Assembly (NCBI RefSeq): GCF_937616625.2
Contig: NC_065575.1
Coordinates: forward strand, 21,964,001-22,028,000
Direction of reading: 5' to 3'
DNA from: Mercurialis annua
Lineage: Eukaryota > Streptophyta > Magnoliopsida > Malpighiales > Euphorbiaceae
DNA: 64,000 nt
The notes under the pieces are model-generated. The model ran no database searches. It was not told the DNA's origin and worked only from the letters and a program-made list of their open reading frames with translations. The translations under genes and the position numbers were made by a program. Shown here piece by piece: positions 22,761 to 36,722 of the stretch; the first letter of the stretch is position 1, and every line of letters starts with the position of its first letter.

Positions 22761-25700
22761 GCCAAATGTTTAAAACGTTACAGAAAAAAAAATCTGAATG
22801 TTTAAAATGCTACGAAAACAAATCCAAACGTTTAAAACATTACGAAACAAATCCAAACCTTTCCCCCTTTTAGCGATTTAAGCCAAACGTTCACAAATTT
22901 TACAAAACAAAACCAAACGTTCTACCTTTTTAGTGATTTAAGCCAAACGTTTACACACATTATGAAACAAAACCAAGCATTTCCCATTTTTAGCGATTTA
23001 AGCCAAATGTTTACAAACGTTACGAAACAAAACCAAACGTATTACCTTTTTCATGATTTAAGCCAAACGTATACAAACGTTACGAAACAAATCCAAACTT
23101 TTACAAACGTTACGAAATGTTTGGATTTGTTTAGTAACATTTTAAACGTTAGTTTCACATTTTTAGTTATTTAAGTGAAACGTTTACAAACGTTACGAAA
23201 CAAAACCAAACGTTTCACATTTTTAGCGATTTAAGCTAAATGTTTAAAAAGTTACAAAATCAATCCAAACATTTCACCTTTTTTAGCGGATTTAAGCCAA
23301 ATATTTAAAACATTACGAAACCAATCCAAACATTTACAAACGTTATGAAACAAATCTAAATAATTCACATTTTTAGCAATTTAAGCCAAACATTTAAAAC
23401 GTTACTAAACCAATCCAAACATTATGAAACAAATCTAAACGTTGCACCTTTTTAGCGATTTGAGCCAAAAGTTTACAAACGTTACGAAACAAATCTAAAA
23501 GTTTCATCTTTTTAGCAATTTAAGCCAAATATTTCAAAACCAATCTGAACCTTTCAAAATTTTAACAATTTAAGCCAAACGTTTACAAACGTTACAAAAC
23601 AAAACAAAACAAAATGTTTTAACTTTTTAGTGATTTAAGATAAACATTTACAAACGTTACGGAAAAAATCCAAACATTTCATATTTTTAACGATTTAAGC
23701 CAAAATTTTAAAACATTACAAAACAAATCCAAACGTTTCCCATCTTTAGCGAAGCCAAACATTTAAAAAGTTACGAAACACATCCAAGCGTTTCACCTTT
23801 TTAGCGATTTAAACCAAAGGTTCACAAATATTACAAAACAAATCCAAACGTTTAAAACATTACAAAAAAAATCCAAACGTTTCACATTTTTAGCGATTTT
23901 AAGACAAACATTTAAAACGGTACAAAACCAATCCAAATGTTTAAAACATTACAAAAGAAATCCAAACGTCGTTTGACCTTTTTAGCGATTTAAGTCAAAT
24001 GTCTACAAACGTTGCAAAACAAAACCAAATGTTTCACCTTTTTAGCGATTTAAGCCAAACGTTTACAAACCAATCCAAACGTTTCACCTTTTTAGTGATT
24101 TATGCCAAACGTTACAAACGTTATTTAACAAATAAAAACGTTTTACATTTTTAGCGATTTAAGCCAAACGTTTAGAAATGTTAAAAAACAAATCCAAACG
24201 TTTCCCCTTTTTAGTAATTTAAGCCGAACGTTTAAAACATTATGAAACGAATCCAAACGTTTAATATGTTACGAAGAAAAATAAATCCAAACGTTTAAAA
24301 AATCCAAACGTTTAAAACGTTACAAAAAATCCAAACGTTTAAAACATTACGAAACAAATCCAAACGTTTCACATTTTTAGCGATTTGAGCCAAAAGTTTA
24401 CAAACGTTACGAAACAACTAAAAAGGTAAAACGTCGTTTAAAAACGTTACGATACCGAACAAAGGGTTTACAAACGTTTCATATTTTTAGCGATTTAAGC
24501 CAAACGTTTACTATACTAATGTTACGAAACAAATCCAAACGTTTAAAACGTTACGAAACAAATTGAAATGTTTGGATTGGTTTCGTAATGTTTTAAACGT
24601 TTGATTAAATCGTTAAAAAGGTTAAACGTTTGAATTTTTTTGTAAGGTTTAAACGTTTGGATTTGTGTCGTAACGTTTTAAATGTTTGGATTGGTTTTGT
24701 AGTGTTTTAAACTTTTTGCTTAAATCTCTAAAAAGGTGAAATGTTTGGATTTGTTTCATAACATTTTTGTTTCCGAAACGTTTGGCTAAAATTGCTAAAT
24801 AGGTGAAACATTTGGCTAAATCACTAAAAAGGTGAAACGTTTGGATTGGTTTTGTAACGTTTTAAACTTTTGTCTTAAACCGTTAAAAAATTAAAATATT
24901 TGGTTTTATTTCGTAACCTTTATAAACGTTTGGATTGGTTTCATAACGTTTTAAATGTATGGCTTAATTCTCTAAAAAGGGGAAACGTTTGGATTTATTT
25001 CGTAACGTTTGTATACGTTTGGCTTAAATCGCTAAAAAGGAGAAACGTTTTTAGTTGTTTCGTAACGTTTGTAAATGTTTGGATTTGTATTATAACGTTT
25101 TAAATGCATAGATTAAATCGCCAAAAAGGTCATCTTTTTATAAATTTAAGCCAAACGTTTAAAACGTTACGAAACAAATCCAAACGTTTCCCCTTTTTAG
25201 CGATTTATGCCAAACATTTACAAACATTACAAAACCAATCCAAACGTTTAAAACGTTATGAAACAAAACTAAATGTTTTACCTCTTTAGCGATTTAAGTC
25301 AAACGTTTACAAACGTTACGAAACCAATCCAACCGTTTGGATTAAATCGCTAAAAAGGGGAAACGTAACGTTGTGAACGTTACGAAACAAGGTTTACAAA
25401 CGTTAAGCTAAACCTTTGGATTCGTCTCGTAATGTTTTAAACTTTTGGATTGGTTTTATAACGTTTTAAATGTTTAACTAAATCACTAAAAAGGTGAAAT
25501 TTTTGGATTTGCTTGGTAATGTTTTAAAAGTTTGGATTGGTTTCGTGACGTTTTAAACGTTTGGCTTAAATCACTAAAAAGGCGTAACATTTGGATTTTT
25601 TTTCTTAACGTTTAAACATTTGGATTGGTTTCGTAACATTTTAAAATGCTTGGCTTAAATCTCTAAAAAGGTCAAATGTTTGGTGTTGTTTCGTTACGTT

Positions 25701-28700
25701 TTAAACGTTTGGATTTGTTTCGTAAATATTTAAACGTTTGGATTGGTTTCTTAACGTTTGAATTTGTTTCGTAAATATTCAAACGTTTGGCTTCAATCGC
25801 AAAAAAGGGTAAATGTTTGGTTTTGTTTCGTATCAATTGTAAACGTTTGGATTAAATCGCTAAAAAGGTGATTTTAGATTTGTTTCGTAAAGTTTTAAAC
25901 CTTTGGATTGGTTTGGTAACGTTTAAAATATTTTGCTTAAATTGATAAAAAGGGGAAACATTTCGATTAGTTTCTTAACGTTTGTAAACGTTTTGCTTAA
26001 ATTGCTAAAAATGTTAAACGTTTGGATAATTTTCGCAACGTCTGTAAATGTTTGGCTTAAATTACAAAAAAGGTGAAACGTTTGAATTTGCTCGTAACGT
26101 TTGTAAATGTTTGGCTTAAATCGCCAAAAAGGTGAAACGTTTAGTTTTGTTTCGTAACATTTGGCTTAAATCGCTAAAAAGGTGAAACGTTTAGATTTTT
26201 TTCTAACATTTTAAACGTTTGGATTTATTTCGTAACTTTTAAAACCTTTGGATTGGTTTCGTAACATTTTAAATATTTGGCTTACATCTCTAAAAGGTGA
26301 AACGTTTGGATTTTTTTGTAACCTTTGTAAATGTTTGGTTTTTTAACGTTTTAAACGTTTGTAAGCGTTTGGCTTAAATCGCTATAAAGGTGAAACATTT
26401 GGATTTGTTTTGAAACGTTTGTAAACATTTGGCTAAAATCTCTATAAAGATGAAATGTTTAGATTTATTTCGTAACGTTTTAAATATTTGGATTGCTTTC
26501 GTAACATTTTGAACGTTTGGATTTGTTTCTTAACGTATGTAAACGTTTGGCTTAAATCGCTAAAAAGGTGAAACGTTTGGTTTTGTTTCGTAACGTTTTA
26601 AGCGTTTGGATTTGTTTTGTAACAATTGTAAACGTTTGGCTTAAATCGCCAAAAATATGAAACGTTTAGATATGTTTCATAACGTTTGTAAACGTTTGGC
26701 TTAAATCTCTGAAAATGGGAAATGATCGGATTTGTTTTCTAACATTTGAAAACGTTTGGCTTAAATCGCTAAAAAGATGAAACATTTGGTTTTGATTCGT
26801 AAAGTTCGTAAACATTTGGCTTAAATCGATAAAAAAAGGTGAAACGTTTGGATTTTTTTCGTAACATTTGTAAATGTTTGGCTTAAATAGCTAAAAATGT
26901 GAAACGTTCGGATCTGTTTCGTAATGTTTTAAACGTTTTGATTGGTTTTGTAACGTTTTAAACTTTTGGCTTAAATCGCTAAAAAGGTGAAACATTTGGA
27001 TTTGTTTAATTACGTTTATAAACGTTGGGTTATATCGCTAAAAAAGTGAAACGTTTGGATTGGTTTTCTACCGTTTTAAACATTTGGCTTATATCTCTAA
27101 TAATGTGAAATGTTTGGTTTTGTTTCCTAACGTTTTAAAAAGGTGAAACGTTTGGATTTGAATGTTTGGATTTGTTTCGTAACGTTTTAAACAGTTGGAT
27201 TAAATCGCTAAAAAGGTGAAATGTTAGGATTAATTTTGTAACATTTTAAATGTTTGGCTTAAATCGGTAAAAAGGTGAAACGTTGGGATTTGTTTCGTAA
27301 CGTTTACAAACGTTAGGCTTAAATCGCTAAAAAGGGAACACGTTTGGATTTGTTTCTTAAAGTTTACAAACGTTTGGCTTAAATCACTAAAAAGGTGAAA
27401 CATTTGGATTTATTTCGTAACGATTGTAAACGTTTTGTTTTGTTTCCTAACGTTTTAAACATTTCGATTGGTTTCGTAACGTTTTAAACTTTTGGCTTAG
27501 ATTGCTAATAATGTGAAACGTTTGGATTTCTTTCGTAACGTTTTAAACGTTTGGATTTGTTTCTAAACATTTTAAACGTTTGGTTTTGTTTTGTAACGTT
27601 TGTAAACGTTTGGCTTCAATCGCTAAAAAGATGAAACGTTTGGATTTGTTTCGTAACGTTTGTAAACGTTTGGCTTAAATCGCTAAAAAGGTGAAATGTT
27701 TGGATTTTTTTCATAACCTTTTAAACGTTTGGATTGGTTTTGTAATGTTTAAACGTTTGTCTTAAATCGATAAAAAGGTGAAACCTTTCGATTTGTTTCG
27801 TAACGTTTGTAAATGTTTGGCTTAAATCGCTAAAAATGTGAAACGTTTGGATTGTTTCGTAACGTTTGTAAACATTTGGCTAAATCGCTAAAAAGGGGGA
27901 AACATTTGGTTTTGTTTCGTAACGTTTGTAAACATTTGGCTTAAATCGCTAAAAATGTCAAACGTTTGGATTTGTTTCGTAACGTTTTAAATGTTTGGAT
28001 TCGTTTCGTAACATATTAAATGTTTGGCTTAAATTGACAAAAAGGGGAAACTTTTGGATTTGTTTTTAAACGTTTGTAAATTTTTGGCTTAAATAGCTAA
28101 AACGGTGAAACGTTTTGAATAAACGTTTTGGATTTGTTTCGTAACATTTGTAAACGTTTGGATTGGCTTTGTAACGTTTTAGAAGTACGTTACGAAACCA
28201 AGGTAAAACTTTTGGATTTCTTTCGAAAAGTTTTAAACGTTTGGATTAGTTTTGTAACGTTTGTTATTTGGCTTATGTTGCTAAAAATGTGAAACGTTTG
28301 GATTAGTTTCATAACGTTTGTAAACGTTTTGCTTAAATCGCTAAAAAGGTGAAACGTTAGGATTTGTTTAGTAACGTTTACAAACGTTTGGCATAAATCT
28401 CTAAAAAGGCGAAACGTTTGGATTTGTTTATGAAAGTTTACAAACGTTTGGCTTAAATCACTAAAAAGGTGAATCATTTGGATTTGTTTCGCAGCGTTTG
28501 TAAACGTTTGATTTTCTTTTCTAACATTTTAAACGTTTCGATTGGTTTCGTAACATTTTAAACTTTTGGATTTGTTTCGTAACATTTTAAACGTTTGGTT
28601 TTGTTTCGTAACATTTTAAACGTTTGGATTTGTTTCTATACATTTTAAACGTTTGGATTTGTTTCTAAAATGTGAAACGTTTGGATTTGTTTCGTAACAT

Positions 28701-31123
28701 TTTAAACGTTTGGATTTGTTTCTAAACATTTTAAACGTTTGGTTTTATTTCGTAACATTTGTAAACGTTTGGCTTGTTTCGTAGCGTTTGTAAAAGTTTG
28801 GCTTAAATCGCTAAAAAGGTGAAACGTTCGGATTTGTTTAGTAACGTTTAGATTGGCTTTGTAACGTGTTAAACATTTGGCTTAAATCACTAAAAAGGTG
28901 AAACATTTGGATTTGTTTCGTAACGTTTGTAAACATTTGGCTTATACAGCTAAAAATATGAAACGTTTGGATTTGTTTCGTAACGTTTGTAAACGTTTGG
29001 CTTAAATCGCTAAAAAGGTGAAACATTTGGATTTGTTTCGTAACGTTTTAAACGTTTGGATTGGTTTTGTAACGTTTTAAACGTTTGGCTTAAATAGCTA
29101 AAAAGGTGAAACATTTGGATTTGTTTCGTAACGTTTGTAAACATTTGGCTTAAATCGCTAAAAATGTGAAATGTTTGGATTTGTTTTGTAACGTCTGTAA
29201 GAGTTTAGCTTAAATCGCTAATAAGGTGAAACGTTTGGATTTTTTTCGTAACGTCTGGCTTACATTGCTAAAAAGGTGAAACATTTGGTTTGGATTTGTT
29301 TCATAACATTTGTAAACGTTTGGCTTAAATCGCTAAAAAAGTGAAACATTTGGATTTGTTTCGTTACGTTTGTAAACGTTTGGCTTAAATCGCTAAAAAT
29401 GTGAAACGTTTGGATTTATTTCGTAACGTTTTAAATGTTTGGATTGGTTTCGTAACGTTTTAAATGTTTGGCTTAAATTGACAAATAGGGGAAACTATTG
29501 GATTTGTTTCTAAACGTTTATAAACTTTTGGCTTAAATCGCTAAAAAGGTGAAATGTTTGGATTTGTTTCGTAACATTTGTAAACGTTTTGATTGGTTTT
29601 CTAACGTTTTAAACTTACATTACGAAAACAAGGTGAAACATTTGGATTTCTTTCGTAACGTTTTAAACGTTTGGATTGGTTTTGTAACGTTTGTAAATTT
29701 TTGGCTGAAGTTGCTAAAAATGTGTAACGTTTGGATTTGTTTTGTAACATTTGTAAACGTTTTCATTAAATCGCTAAAAAGGTGAAACGTTTGGATTGGT
29801 TTCGTAACATTTGTAAACGTTTGGCTTAAATCGCTAAAAAGGTGAAACGTTTGGATTTGTTTTGTAACGTTTGGCAGAAATCGCAAAAAAGGAGAAACGT
29901 TTGGATTTGTTCGTAACGTTTTAAACATTTGGATTGGTTTCGTAACATTTTAAATGTTTGGATATGTTTCTTAACGTTTCTAAACGTTTGGCTTAAATCG
30001 CTAAACAGGTGAAACGTTTCTATTTGTTTCGTAACATCTTAAACGTTTAGATTTATTTCGTAACAATTGTAAACGTTCGGCTTAAATCGCTTAAAATGTG
30101 AAACGTTTGGATTTGTTTCGTAACGTTTGTAAACGTTTGGCTTAAATCACTAAAAATGTGAAACATTTGGATTTGTTTTTTGTAACGTAGGTAAACATTT
30201 TGCTTAAATTGCTAAAAAAGGTGAAACGTTGGGTTTTGTTTCGTAACATTTTAAACATTTGGATTAAATTGCTAAAAAGGTGAAGTGTTAGGATTTGTTT
30301 CCTAACGTTTTATATGTTTTGCTTAAATCGCTTAGAAGGTGAAACGTTAGGATTTTTTTCGTAACGTTTATAAACGTTTGGCTTAAATATCTAAAAAGGG
30401 GAAACGTTTGTATTTGTTTCATAAATTTTACAAACGTTTCGCTTAAATCGCTAAAAAGGGGAAACGTTTGGATGTGTTTCGTAACGTTTGTAAAAGTTTG
30501 GTTTTGTTTCATAACGTTTGGATTGGTTTTGTAAAGTTTTAAACTTTTGGCTTAAATCGCTAAAAATGTGAAATGTTTGAATTGTTTCATAACGTTTTAA
30601 ATGTTTGGATTTGTTTCTAGACATTTTAAACGTTTGGTTTTCTTTCGTAACGTTTGGCTTCAATGGCTAAAAAGGTGAAATATTTGGATTTGTTTCGTAA
30701 CGTTTGTAAACGTTTGGCTTAAATCTCTAAAAAGGTGAAACATTTGGATTTGTTTCGTACGTTTTTAACGTTTGGATTGGTGTAACGTTTTAAACGTTTG
30801 GCTTAAATCGCTAAATAGGTGAAACATTTGGATTTTTTTGTAACGTTTGTAAAAGTTTGTCTTAAATCGCTAAAAATGTGAAACGTTTGGATTTGTTTCG
30901 TAACGTTTATAAATGTTTGGCTTAAATAGCTTAAAAAGTGAAACGTTTGGACTGGTTTCGTAACGTTTATCTTAAATTGCTAAAAAGATGAAACGTTCTG
31001 TTTGGATTTGAAGTTTGTAAATGTTTGGCTTAAATTGCAAAAAAGGGGAAACGTTTGGATTTGCTTTGTAAAGTTTGGAAAAGTTTGGTTTATATTGCTA
31101 AAAATGTGAAACGTTTGGATTTG
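21563..31123. repeat. 60-bp satellite array, left part
   Basis: About 9.6 kb of tandem repeats with a 60-bp monomer. The consensus falls into decamers: AAACGTTTAC, AAACGTTACG, AAACAAATCC, AAACGTTTCA, CCTTTTTAGC, GATTTAAGCC. Half-length units made of the first three decamers (about 29-30 bp) are interspersed. The array runs in this orientation to about 24562 (with a short flip near 23113-23150), reverses to about 25125, returns to 25333, then stays mostly reversed to 31123. Copies are moderately diverged. Short open frames in it only reflect repeat periodicity. It stops at the insertion of element D and continues at 49746. Confidence 0.95.
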
Positions 31124-32395
31124 TGTCACGACCCAAAATATTGAGCCGCAATCGGCGCTAGGGAACGCGAGTAGTAGCTCTGGAACCCGTAGCAAGCCTT
31201 AAACCGTGAATAATTTTTCGCAAATAATAAACAAATAACAATAAACAACGGAAGCAAATATACATATATAACACATAAACAAATATTTACACTAACTGTT
31301 CAAAAACCTCGCGGGCTCTAGTTACCGTACCCTGTACGAACTGGCCTCACGGTACTATATACATCAGTTAGTGAAACACAACATATCACCAGCATCTGGG
31401 GCCATGAATAAAACATAAAACACATAACCTATCAAAAAGTATAAACAAGACATCTAGTAATATGTACAATCAAAATGTACTGTTGTCTAGGCTACGACTG
31501 TGTCAACGCGGGACCATTACTGCAACATTCACATAAGTCAGAAACTATACATACACAGCTGAATTCTGAACTTCAAAATTGGCTTCTAGCTAAGTCCACA
31601 CACTAAGTTCCTGAAAACATCAAAGGTGAGGGGTCAGTATTTGGGAAAATACTGAGTGAGTTTGCATTTACTAACGGTATTATTATAAAAACGTAGCACC
31701 GCATTTCAAGGAAACAATAATATAAAAGTAAAACATATAAACAGGTATTGATCCGTACAAAACTAATATCCTAGCATGTGACACAACTTTTGAATAATCA
31801 AATCATAGTAATCCAGATAGTCCGACCCGGGAGTGCTCACGCTCTACCTCGTCGGTCGCGATCTATCTCTTAGTCCCAAAGTGTGAGTCCAACTCACGAG
31901 ATACGGGGACACTAGACTACACCGTAGCCTAGTCCTCACTCGTATCGGATTCATTGTACAACTTCGAAATTCATATTCATATCGTGTCATTTCATATCCT
32001 ACATGTATCAATCATGTATTATATGCAAACACACTAGACTGACTCGATACTGGTGATCACACAGCCTATTGACACCCAATAGATAGCTAGTTTCTTCGGA
32101 TCGCATACTAGTTCTCGTATATAAAAACTTAATAAAACATATAACATTTCAATCAATTATATATAATGCGATGCGTGTAAACAATATACATATATATATA
32201 AAATAACTTTAATATATAATACACAAAAGTAAAGTGCAACTCACTGAAACCGCAATCCAAACAATGACGTAGTCGATGAAATGATATGCATTTACTATCC
32301 TACGTCTATTGACCTCTCCGCTTGCTGACACGTCTGATACATAACAATTAATGTTTATTGATTAGACATGAACCTCGTATTCTAATATGTATAAT

Positions 32396-32423
32396 CACTA
32401 CAAAAAATTTGACTTGTTGGGAC
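32396..32423 (+). repeat. Left terminal inverted repeat of the CACTA element
   Basis: Begins CACTACAAAAAATTTGACTT. Compared with the right end, the first 16 bases are identical and about 25 of 28 match overall. Transposase of this superfamily cuts at these ends. Confidence 0.9.
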
Positions 32424-32429
32424 GAACGA

Positions 32430-33385
32430 AATTTATCACGTTAAGCCCAAAATTTGTCACAACAACATTATTGTGACTACTTTGTGACAAATTTTGTTGG
32501 TCAGAACAAACAAGTCACAATAAGTCAATTTTATAGTTTGTCACCATAAATTTTCTATTGTGATAAAATTGTTTTGTCACATTCATATTTATTATGACGA
32601 AAATGTAGATCACAAGTAATCAAATCTTGTCAAAATTTGTCGTAATATACATCGACTTCTAGTGACAAAATGCTAATAACATGACAACAAAATATTTATC
32701 ACAATTCATATAAATTTGTCACTACATACACCGAGTTATTAGTGACAAAAAGATTATGCAGTGACAAAACCATATTTATCACAATTAATATATATTTGTC
32801 ACTACATACGACGAGTTATTAGTGACAAAAAGATTGTGAAGTGATAAAAAAATATTTATCACGAGTAATCTATCATAAAGTGACGAAATTAATTGTCATA
32901 ATAATTAACTAATTGTGATAAATTTAATTTATCACAACAAGTAACTTAACATAATGTGACGAGATTAATTGTCATTATAATTAGTTAGTTGTGATAAATT
33001 TAATTTATCACAATAAGTAATTTAACATAACGTGACGAAATTAATTGTCATTATAATTAGTTAGTTGTGATAAATTTAATTTATCACAACACGTAATTTA
33101 TGGACGAAATTGATTGTCATTATAATTTATCAACAGTGACAAATTTAATTTATCACAATAAGTAATTTATCATAACGTGACGAAATTAATTGTCATTTTA
33201 CATTTGTCAACGGTGACAAATTTACTTTATCACAACAAGTAATTTATCATAGCATAACGAAATTAATTGTCATCATAATTAGTTAGCTGTGACAAAAATA
33301 ATTTATCACACCAAGTAAACGTGACGAAATTAATTGTCATTATAATTAGTTAGTAGTGATAAAATTATTTGTCATTATAACCGTT
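32430..33385. repeat. Left subterminal repeats of the CACTA element
   Basis: Dense repetition of TTGTGAC/GTCACAA-type words and, from about 32870 to 33370, six or so imperfect copies of a unit of about 75 bp with GTGACGAAATTAATTGTCAT, ATAATTAGTTAG and TTTAATTTATCACAA. Multiple short motifs near the ends are typical of CACTA elements, where transposase-related proteins bind them. Confidence 0.85.
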
Positions 33386-33769
33386 GTTTTATTATATTAT
33401 TTCCATTTTTATCGATACTAAAATAATTGAATACGGTAATTTGTTGCTAAAATCAATGAATAAAAAACAAAATCAATTCAAATATTACATAAAATTATCA
33501 ATGAATAAGTCTTTAATAATACTAAAATAACCGATTGTATGCAAACATATAAACTATTTGCTATAAAGAAAAGAAACTAAATTAAGCCTAACTTTTGATA
33601 TAGGAGACGTTCATCTTCTTTCATTCCAACAATTCCCATCTGCAAGAAAAAAAATACGTTTATTATATACAATTTTATTTTCAAACTGACAAAATTAAGT
33701 GAATAATTTAGAAATTATATAAATAAATATACTATTTTTAACCAAACTAGTAGAGTTTATTCGTATCTC

Positions 33770-34045
33770 AAAAGCATAAACTCGATAAAATGCCAGATAC
33801 TCGGCGAAGTTCAAGCATTTTCTCGAGTTACATTAATTCTGAAGACATTTGAACTCGAGGTAAGACATAAAACTCGAAGAGTTTCAAGCCTAACCTCGAG
33901 TTTAGACTTCTCCAGATATGAACTAACTCGAGGAAGGAAAAATACTCTTCGAGTTTCATGCATTCCTCGAGTTTTTCATTTCTGGAGAAGCTCATTTTCG
34001 AGGAAGGCTTTAAACTCGAAGTGTTTCAAGCTTAACCTCGAATTT
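33770..34045. repeat. ACTCGAG-rich repeats in the CACTA element
   Basis: Two copies about 143 bp apart of a segment with ACTCGAAGAGTTTCAAGC and AACCTCGAGTTTA (about 33870 and 34013), in a stretch rich in CTCGAG and CGAGTTT words in both orientations. It may be another cluster of protein-binding sites. No coding function is apparent. Confidence 0.65.
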
Positions 34046-36215
34046 ATGGTGACATAATGTGAACCTTATGTTTATCTTATGTCAACCTTATGAAACACAA
34101 AATAAACACAAAATAGAGAAACAAACACGAATTGCAAAAAAAAAATATGGTAAAAAAAACACGAAAGACAATCTTTCCATTCCGACAAAAGCATTAAAAC
34201 ACATTTCTTTTTGGAAAGAATACCTGAGAAATACTACAGTTTATCTCATGTTAGTTTGCTTCTCTATTCAAATTGATATGTATGTCTTATACTATTTTTA
34301 AATTTTATTTAGATGCAGTTTTTTAAAAGTTTTTGTGACCGAATATGAACCTTATGTCAACCGTATGTTAACCTTATGAAACACAAAATAAGCATAAAAC
34401 AGAGAAACAAAAACGAATTGCAGAAAATATATGAGTAAAGAATAACTTGAAAACAATATTTCCATTCCAGAAAAAGCATTGAAACATAATTCCATTTGCT
34501 AATTATATAAATTCTATAAATAAAATAAATGAAACACAAAATAAAAAATCAATTCAACCTAACCTTCATCAACATTTGTTGGTTCAGAGGACATGCTTTT
34601 AGTTTCAGCAACCATATTAACTTCAGCAGCCACTAGTCCTTGAGTTGTGCTATCTTTTTCATCGATATAACTCTTTTTCTAGTACTAGGTAACATTGTTG
34701 AGAAAATCGTTGAAAAGAATTGAATTGAATAACAAATATGGTGAGAATTGTTTGTAATTCTTTCTATGATATTTTGATAAGAAAGAAGAAACAACTTTAT
34801 TTTTTCATTCAACAGCGTGATTCTGGCAATTATGGTTAATGCTAAAGAGTTTTCCTTTTAGAGAAAACTTTCATTAATTAAAAAATTAAATAAGGACATA
34901 ATTATTTTCGTTTCCCTCTCTTTTTTTGTTTCCCTCCTATTTTAATATTGTTTCCCTCCTACTAAATTCGTTTTTCACTTTTCCTTATTCGATTTGCCAA
35001 AATCTTGGCAAATCAAATCAGTTTGAGATATATTCTGAAAATCTTGTTGCAGAAAATTTGTTTATTACTCGAGGTAGTCCAGAAACTCGACGAGTTTAAA
35101 CTATAGCCTCAAATTATAATCTGTTGAAAAAGTTATGGTGACATAATGTGAGCCGTATGCTTACCTTATGTCAACCTTATGAAACACAAAATAAACACAA
35201 AATAGAGAAACAAACACGAATTGTAGAAAAATATATGGTAAAGAAAAACACGAAAAACAATTTTTCCATTCCTGCAAAAGCATTAAAACACATTTCTTAT
35301 TGGGAAGAAGACCTAAGAAATACTACAGTTTATCTCATGTTAGTTTGCTTCACTATTCAAATTGATATGTATGTCTTATACTATTTTTAATTTTATTTAG
35401 ATGCAGTTTTTTAAAAGTTTTTGTGAACGAATATGAACCTTATGTCAACCGTATGTCAACCTTATGAAACACAAAATAAACACAAAATAGAGAAACAAAA
35501 ACGAATTGCAGAAAATATATGAGTAAAGAATAACTTAAAAACAATATTTTCATTCCAGAAAAAGCATTGAAACATAATTCCATTTGCTAATTATATAAAT
35601 TCTATAAACAAAATAAATGAAACACAAAATAAAAAATCAATTCAACCTAACCTTCATCAACATTTGTTGGTTCAGAGGACATGCTTTTAGTTTCAGCAAC
35701 CATATTAACTTCAGCAGCCACTAGTCCTTGAGTTGTGCTATCTTTTTCATCGATATAACTCTTTTTCTAGTGCTAGGTAACATTGTTGAGAAGATCGTTG
35801 AAAAGAATTGAATTGAATAACAAATATGGTGAGAATTGTTTGTAATTCTTTCTATGATATTTTGATAAGAAAGAAGAAACAACTTTATTTTTTCATTCAA
35901 CAACGTGATTCTGGCAATTATGGTTAATGCTAAAGAGTTTTCCTTTTAGAGAAAACTTTCATTAATTAAAAAATTAAATAAGGACATAATTATTTTCGTT
36001 TCCCTCTCTTTTTTGTTTCCCTCCTATTATAATATTGTTTCCCTCCTACTAAATTTTTTTTTCACTTTTCCTTATTTGATTTGTCAAAATCTTGGCAAAT
36101 CAAATCAGTTTGAGATATATTCTGAAAATTTTGTTGCAGAAAATTTGTTTGTTACTCGAGGTAGTCCAGAAACTCGACGAGTTTAGACAATAGCCTCGAG
36201 TTATAATATGTTTTT
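34046..36215 (+). repeat. Tandem duplication of a 1089-bp segment in the CACTA element
   Basis: Unit 1 (34046-35134) and unit 2 (35135 to about 36215) are nearly identical over their whole length. Each holds two copies of an AACCTTATG-rich segment of about 75 bp. Each also holds a short reverse-strand stretch (near 34580-34690 and 35670-35780) that could be an exon remnant, with an acidic, Ser/Thr-rich translation such as YIDEKDSTTQGLVAAEVN. The two 80-residue open frames at 34059 and 35148 are copies of each other and look like by-products of the repeat. Confidence 0.88.
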
Positions 36216-36632
36216 CTTCAACTTAATCCAAATATCACCACTTTTCTTTAGATATGTAGAAGCAAAATGCAAAATGCAAAAGTCTTTGTATCCCATATTA
36301 AAAGCAAAACAAAGAGTCTAAAGTTGACAAATGGTTGATTTAAAGGTTATTTATGGTTACTATAAATAATTTTTGTGTTATTCAAAGTAATAGTTGACCG
36401 CGTCATTTCTATCGCTCTCATAAACATTTCAAAACAATCTTTTGTCTTAATCTTGTTGAGTTAATATATACCTTTTGTAAATAAATCGGAACAAATAAGA
36501 AATTTTTCCACTTTTGCCTATTTTTATAATTTATTTTAATATTTTTAATTAGTATAATTTGAATTTTTATAATAGCTAAATTTATTCGGTTGAATATGAT
36601 TTTACTCGCATAACCATTATTGAAATTGTATT

Positions 36633-36722
36633 TTAGGATTTAGGGTTTAGAGTTTTGGATTTGGGGTTTAGGGTTTAGGGCTTAGGGTTTAGGGTTAGGG
36701 TTTAGGGTTTTGGGTTAGGATT
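36633..36722 (+). repeat. Degenerate telomere-like TTTAGGG tract
   Basis: About 90 bp of imperfect TTTAGGG heptamers, with TTAGGG and TTTGGGG variants, inside the CACTA element. TTTAGGG is the usual plant telomere repeat. This is an internal tract and not a chromosome end. Confidence 0.8.

Noticed and set aside
21563..31123. CRISPR-like repeat-spacer appearance of the array
   Set aside because: There are no unique spacers of constant length, the units are contiguous, and the surroundings are plant retrotransposons.
22962..31195. Many open frames of 60-100 codons in the satellite, with repeated FHLFSDLSQTFTNVTKQIQT-like products
   Set aside because: They follow the 60-bp period (20 codons per unit) and exist only because the repeat lacks stops in one frame. 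No start context or non-repeat sequence is present.
31124..32395. Separate solo LTR or truncated LTR at the left of element D
   Set aside because: It joins perfectly with 41719-42971 once the CACTA element is removed, so it is half of D's 3' LTR.
36633..36722. Chromosome end at the TTTAGGG-like tract
   Set aside because: The tract is short and degenerate, and it lies inside a transposon with sequence on both sides.
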